Shown one piece after another: positions 53,591 through 57,295 of a DNA stretch of 57,295 nucleotides; the stretch's first letter is position 1, and the number at the start of each line of letters is the position of its first letter. The translations under genes were made by a program, and so were the position numbers. Origin of the DNA: an uncultured Prevotella sp. (GTDB lineage Bacteria > Bacteroidota > Bacteroidia > Bacteroidales > Bacteroidaceae); NCBI GenBank assembly GCA_900553465.1, contig USDT01000015.1, forward strand, positions 1 through 57,295. Direction: 5' to 3'. The notes under the pieces were generated by a model, which searched no databases, was not told the DNA's origin, and saw only the letters and a list, made by a program, of their open reading frames with translations.

Positions 53591-54020
53591 GATGAATAAA
53601 TATGCAAAATGCTTCGGGGTGTGTATAAATATACAACGTCAACTTCACGAGAGTGCCGTCGGAAGTCAGAAAAAATTTTTTGCGTGCATATACGCGAGTT
53701 TTGAAGACATAAGCCAACGCTCTGTGCATCAGTTGCTTACGCAAAAGCACCGTCTGATATGCTCCTGACGGCTGTCTGATAAAGCCTTTATCAGGGTGTG
53801 ATAAAGCCCATTCCACCACCTGATACAGACTGTATGACCACCCGAAATGCTGCATTCCACACCACGATAAAGTCTCTTTCGCTCAACACGCATCAGAAAG
53901 CGATAAAGGAATTGTATTTATATTCATCTTTTATACAGGTTTTACTGTTCTCGAATTTCTATTTTGAAAATTTTTATTGTCAAAATTTTTTACTTTGAGA
54001 ATTGCATATTTATGCATTCC
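53591..54020 (+). repeat. Dispersed mosaic element with 22-nt unit array (copy 5)
   Basis: Nearest relative of copy 1 (2308-2741). Shared head: CGAGAGTGCCG and ATACGCGAGTTTTGAAGA. Six 22-nt units at 53753-53884. Shared tail: ATTTCTATTTTG and TGTCAAAATTTTTTACT. The ends are inverted-repeat-like (GAATAAATAT; ATATTTATGC). It fills most of 53500-54181; the remainder (54021-54181) is an AT-rich leader region with no canonical promoter box. Confidence 0.75.
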
Positions 54021-54181
54021 TGTGTAAGCACGGTTGTTGCGTCACAGTGCACATCATGGCACTATACTGATTGACAGAAAAAAATAAAAAAACGTGCTTT
54101 TATGAAAGAAAATTAAACCTTGAAAATAATGATTCGTCTAAAAAGGCGTGAACTCATTATAAAAACAATCAAACATACAAG

Positions 54182-57148
54182 ATGAAAAAAACTGTTCTGA
54201 TAATGCTGCTCTCTCTGGTGTGGACGGCCGTCTCCGCACAGAACCGCAGCATCACCGGTGTGCTGACAGACAGAGACACCAAGGAAGCCATGGCACAAGT
54301 GACTGTGCAGATGCTCAACAGCGACAGCACCTATGTCACGGGTGTCACGTCGGACGACAACGGCAAATTCACACTCAAAGCCCCGTCGGACGGAAAGTAC
54401 ATACTGAAATTCACAAGTGTGGGATACATCGTGAGTTTCAAGAATGTTGAAGTGAAGGACGAGGGCAATGTGGATCTGGGCGAAGTTGTGCTCGGAGCCG
54501 AAGCCACAATGCTAAAGGGAGCTACCGTTACGGGCCAGGCTGCCAGAGTGGTGGTGAAGGAAGACACGCTGATATACAACTCGTCGGCCTACCGCACGCC
54601 TGAAGGTTCTGCCATAGAGGAACTGATAAAACGTCTGCCTGGAGCCAAGGTGGACGACGACGGTAAGGTGACCATCAACGGACAGGAAGTGAAAAAGATA
54701 AAGATGGATGGTAAGGAATTCATGACCGGCGACACACAGACCGCGCTGAAAAACCTTCCTACATCCATCGTGGAGAAAGTTAAGGCATATAACGACAAGA
54801 GCGATCTCGCGAAAGTGACGGGTATCGATGACGGCAATGAGGAAATGGTACTCGACTTCGGATTGAAGCGTGGCATGAACAAGGGAACATTCGGAAACAT
54901 AGACGCAAGCTACGGAACTGAAGACCGCTATGCCGAGAAGCTCATGGGAGCATACTTCAACGACAAGTTCAGAGTGATGCTCATGGGCAATGCCAACAAC
55001 GTGAACGACAAAGGATTCCCCGGTGGCGGCGGACGAGGCAACTTCGGACGCGGCCGCAACGGACTCACCACATCGAAGATGATAGGTGCCAACTTCAACT
55101 ACGATGACGGCAAGAAGCTGAAACTCGACGGAAGTGTACGCTGGAACCATACCAACAACAACGCACGCACAAAGAGCTCGTCGGAGAACTTCGTGAGCAC
55201 CGTTGGTTCGTTCTCCAACAGTCTGAACCAGAGCTATTCGCGCGGCGACAGATGGAACGCGCAGATGCGACTGGAGTGGAAGCCTGACACCATGACCAAC
55301 ATCATGTTCAGACCTTCTGTCAGCTATTCGGCCGACGACAGCCGTTCCATAAACCGCTCGGCATCATACAACGCCGATCCGTACAACTACGTGACCAATC
55401 CACTCGACGAGGAGTCGATAGCAGAGTTGGACAAGGAAGATGTGATGGTGAACAGCAACAACGGAACGTCCATAGGCTACAGTGAGTCGAAGCAGTTCGG
55501 TGGTTCGCTCCAGTACAACCGTCGTCTTGGCAATAACGGTCGCAACTTCACCGTTCGTGCCGAGGGCCGCTACAGCGAGGGCAACAGCAACAACCTGTCG
55601 CTTACCAATGTGCATCTGTATCAGATACTCAACCAGGCAGGGCTCGACTCTACCTATCAGACCAACCGCTATCGCGTTACTCCGACACGCAACTACAACT
55701 ATACTGTGCAGGCAACATACAGCGAACCGCTTTGGAAAGCCACATTCCTGCAGTTGAGCTATAAGTTCAATTACTCTTACAGCAAGAGCGACCAGAACAC
55801 TTACGACTTCAGTAATCTGGGTGAGGACTACTTCTCAGGACTCACGCCTGCATACCGCGGATGGGGCGAATACTTGGCACGTCTGGAAAATCCATTCGAG
55901 ACCTACTTCGACAAGAGTCTGAGTTGCTACTCGGAATATAGAAACTATACGCACGACATTGAGGTGATGTTTCGCATGATACGCGAGAAGTACAACTTCA
56001 ATGTGGGTGTTCTCTTCCAGCCGCAGCGCTCCAACTACAAGCAGGATTACCTAGGTGTTTACAAAGACACTGTGCGCACGGTGATGAATATCACTCCGAC
56101 GCTCGATTTCCATTATCGTTTCAGCAAGCTGAGCAGCCTGCGTATAAACTACCGCGGATACACTTCGCAGCCGAGCATAAGCTCTTTGCTTGATATCACC
56201 GACGACAGCGACCCGCTGAACATATCGATGGGTAATTCGGGACTGAAGCCATCGTTCACCAACAACCTGAGAATGTATTATAGCAACTTTATCGAAAACC
56301 ACACTCAGGCCATATCCGGACACCTCAACTTCAGTACCACGCGCAACAGCATAAGTACGAAGGTGACATACGACGAACAGACCGGTGGACGTATAACGCG
56401 CCCGGAGAACATAAACGGAAACTGGAACCTGAACGGTGCGTTCATGTATAACGTAGCCATCGACTCTACGGGATACTGGAACGTGAGCACCACAACCGAC
56501 TTCAAATATGATAACTATGTGAGTTATCTGAGCCTTGACCGCACCTCTGATTCGCAGAAGAACATCACGCGCTCAATGACACTCGATGAACGCCTGGCGG
56601 GCAGCTACCGCAACGAGTGGCTGGAGCTTGAGCTTGATGGTTCGTTCCGGTACAACCATGTGCGCAACAAATTGCAGGCACAGAGCAATCTGGACACATG
56701 GCAGTTCTCATACGGAGGAACCGTGTACATTAACTGTCCGTGGGGCACAAATCTGTCGACAGACATTCATCAGAACAGCCGTCGCGGATACAACGACAAT
56801 TCGTTCAACACCAACGAGCTGGTATGGAACGCACAGATATCGCAGAGCTTTCTGAAGGGAAAACCGCTGTCGGTTATGATTCAGTTCTACGACATATTGC
56901 GCAACCAGAGCAACTTCAGCCGTACTATCAACGCCATGCAGCGCAGCGACGTTGAGTACAACTCCATCAACAGCTATGCTATGCTTCATGTGGTCTATCG
57001 TTTCAATCTCTTCGGAGATAAGGCCGCACGTAAGGAAATGCGCCGCGGCCCCGGTATGCCTGGAGGACCTGATGGTCCTGGCAGGGACCGTGGAGGCAGA
57101 CATGGTGGCAGACCTGTCAGAGCAATGCCTATGATGCCTATGATGTAA
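54182..57148 (+). CDS. Outer-membrane beta-barrel family protein (TonB-dependent-receptor-like)
   Basis: 988 residues. Signal peptide MKKTVLIMLLSLVWTAVS, cut near AQN. A carboxypeptidase-regulatory-like domain follows at about 21-105 (ITGVLTDRDTKEAMAQVTVQML; GKFTLKAPSDGKYILKFTSVGY). Next comes a plug-like region (EDTLIYNSSAYRTPEGSAIEELIKRLPGAKVDDDGKVTINGQEVKKIKMDGKEF), then a long beta-barrel with alternating aromatic strands. The tail is unusual: Gly/Pro/Arg-rich and Met-rich, ending RAMPMMPMM, instead of the usual terminal aromatic. No SusD gene follows, so this is not a Sus-type pair. Substrate unknown; such barrels may serve import or surface assembly. Confidence 0.88.
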   Translation: MKKTVLIMLLSLVWTAVSAQNRSITGVLTDRDTKEAMAQVTVQMLNSDSTYVTGVTSDDNGKFTLKAPSDGKYILKFTSVGYIVSFKNVEVKDEGNVDLGEVVLGAEATMLKGATVTGQAARVVVKEDTLIYNSSAYRTPEGSAIEELIKRLPGAKVDDDGKVTINGQEVKKIKMDGKEFMTGDTQTALKNLPTSIVEKVKAYNDKSDLAKVTGIDDGNEEMVLDFGLKRGMNKGTFGNIDASYGTEDRYAEKLMGAYFNDKFRVMLMGNANNVNDKGFPGGGGRGNFGRGRNGLTTSKMIGANFNYDDGKKLKLDGSVRWNHTNNNARTKSSSENFVSTVGSFSNSLNQSYSRGDRWNAQMRLEWKPDTMTNIMFRPSVSYSADDSRSINRSASYNADPYNYVTNPLDEESIAELDKEDVMVNSNNGTSIGYSESKQFGGSLQYNRRLGNNGRNFTVRAEGRYSEGNSNNLSLTNVHLYQILNQAGLDSTYQTNRYRVTPTRNYNYTVQATYSEPLWKATFLQLSYKFNYSYSKSDQNTYDFSNLGEDYFSGLTPAYRGWGEYLARLENPFETYFDKSLSCYSEYRNYTHDIEVMFRMIREKYNFNVGVLFQPQRSNYKQDYLGVYKDTVRTVMNITPTLDFHYRFSKLSSLRINYRGYTSQPSISSLLDITDDSDPLNISMGNSGLKPSFTNNLRMYYSNFIENHTQAISGHLNFSTTRNSISTKVTYDEQTGGRITRPENINGNWNLNGAFMYNVAIDSTGYWNVSTTTDFKYDNYVSYLSLDRTSDSQKNITRSMTLDERLAGSYRNEWLELELDGSFRYNHVRNKLQAQSNLDTWQFSYGGTVYINCPWGTNLSTDIHQNSRRGYNDNSFNTNELVWNAQISQSFLKGKPLSVMIQFYDILRNQSNFSRTINAMQRSDVEYNSINSYAMLHVVYRFNLFGDKAARKEMRRGPGMPGGPDGPGRDRGGRHGGRPVRAMPMMPMM

Positions 57149-57167
57149 CGTGAAAATATATCCTGTG

Positions 57168-57200
57168 GCCGGTTGTAAATAAAATACAGCCGGCTTTTTT
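57168..57200 (+). terminator. Terminator of the beta-barrel gene
   Basis: GCCGGTTGTA / TACAGCCGGC stem followed by TTTTTT. Confidence 0.9.
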
Positions 57201-57243
57201 CTTTTTGTATTAAACCTTATATTATTATATGCGTCATATAAAT

Positions 57244-57295
57244 CAATACTTCGGTAAATTTTTACCGATAAATTAAAATTAAACATAGAATCGGC
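57244..57295 (-). repeat. Right copy of 52-bp terminal inverted repeat
   Basis: Exact reverse complement of 4-55. Beyond the 52 bp the two copies still share six of the next seven bases. Confidence 0.9.

Overview
The window looks like chromosomal DNA of a Bacteroidales bacterium, most likely Prevotella or a close relative. Three things point there: gene families such as DUF3822, DUF5683, a GH109 lipoprotein, a short QueE, T9SS-like C-termini and an outer-membrane beta-barrel protein with a carboxypeptidase-like N-terminal domain; gene order (parA-parB-DUF5683-mltD-relA/spoT; rsfS-ftsH-cdsA; the men cluster); and many promoters of the Bacteroidales type, TTTG, 18-21 bp, TAnnTTTG. No integrase, transposase, plasmid or phage gene is visible.

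Layout. 1-4.9 kb: exported hypothetical protein, SprT-like protease, TlpA-like thioredoxin, TonB-C protein and a MerR regulator. 4.9-17.3 kb: alaS, an MFS transporter, dnaG-queD-queE-cls, then rsmD/DUF3822/pilin-like facing a RecD-like helicase. 17.3-20.9 kb: accessory block with three unrecognised proteins, two of them tandem paralogues. 20.9-27.2 kb: parA-parB-DUF5683-mltD-relA/spoT. 27.3-29.3 kb: surE-lpxB. 29.6-34.6 kb: a GH109 enzyme and rsfS-ftsH-cdsA. 34.8-36.4 kb: tRNA-Gln, a dispersed repeat and a 28-residue membrane protein gene. 36.4-39 kb: a UPF0104 membrane protein and pepD. 39.2-43.4 kb: a surface-protein operon behind an apparently invertible promoter, followed by repeats. 43.4-53.5 kb: ksgA and the menaquinone cluster (aroB-menI-menF-menD, then menB-menC-menE) split by an exported protein gene. 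54-57 kb: a large outer-membrane beta-barrel protein.

Most notable observations. (1) A 187-bp segment at 41832-42018 is flanked by perfect 25-bp inverted repeats. Each repeat is itself a 9-7-9 dyad, as expected of tyrosine recombinase crossover sites. The segment holds a canonical promoter that points away from the adjacent exported-protein operon, so this assembly probably shows the OFF state of a phase-variable locus. (2) Seven intergenic arrays consist of strongly diverged, quasi-palindromic units kept in exact 22-nt register; five sit inside larger conserved mosaic elements with AT-rich flanks. (3) A 66-bp (3 x 22) tandem repeat lies upstream of ksgA. (4) The two ends of the window carry a perfect 52-bp inverted repeat. 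(5) There are also face-to-face overlapping alaS/merR promoters, predicted (nearly) leaderless ksgA and dnaG transcripts, and a complete expression unit for a 28-residue protein.

All assignments come from reading motifs by eye; no similarity search was run.
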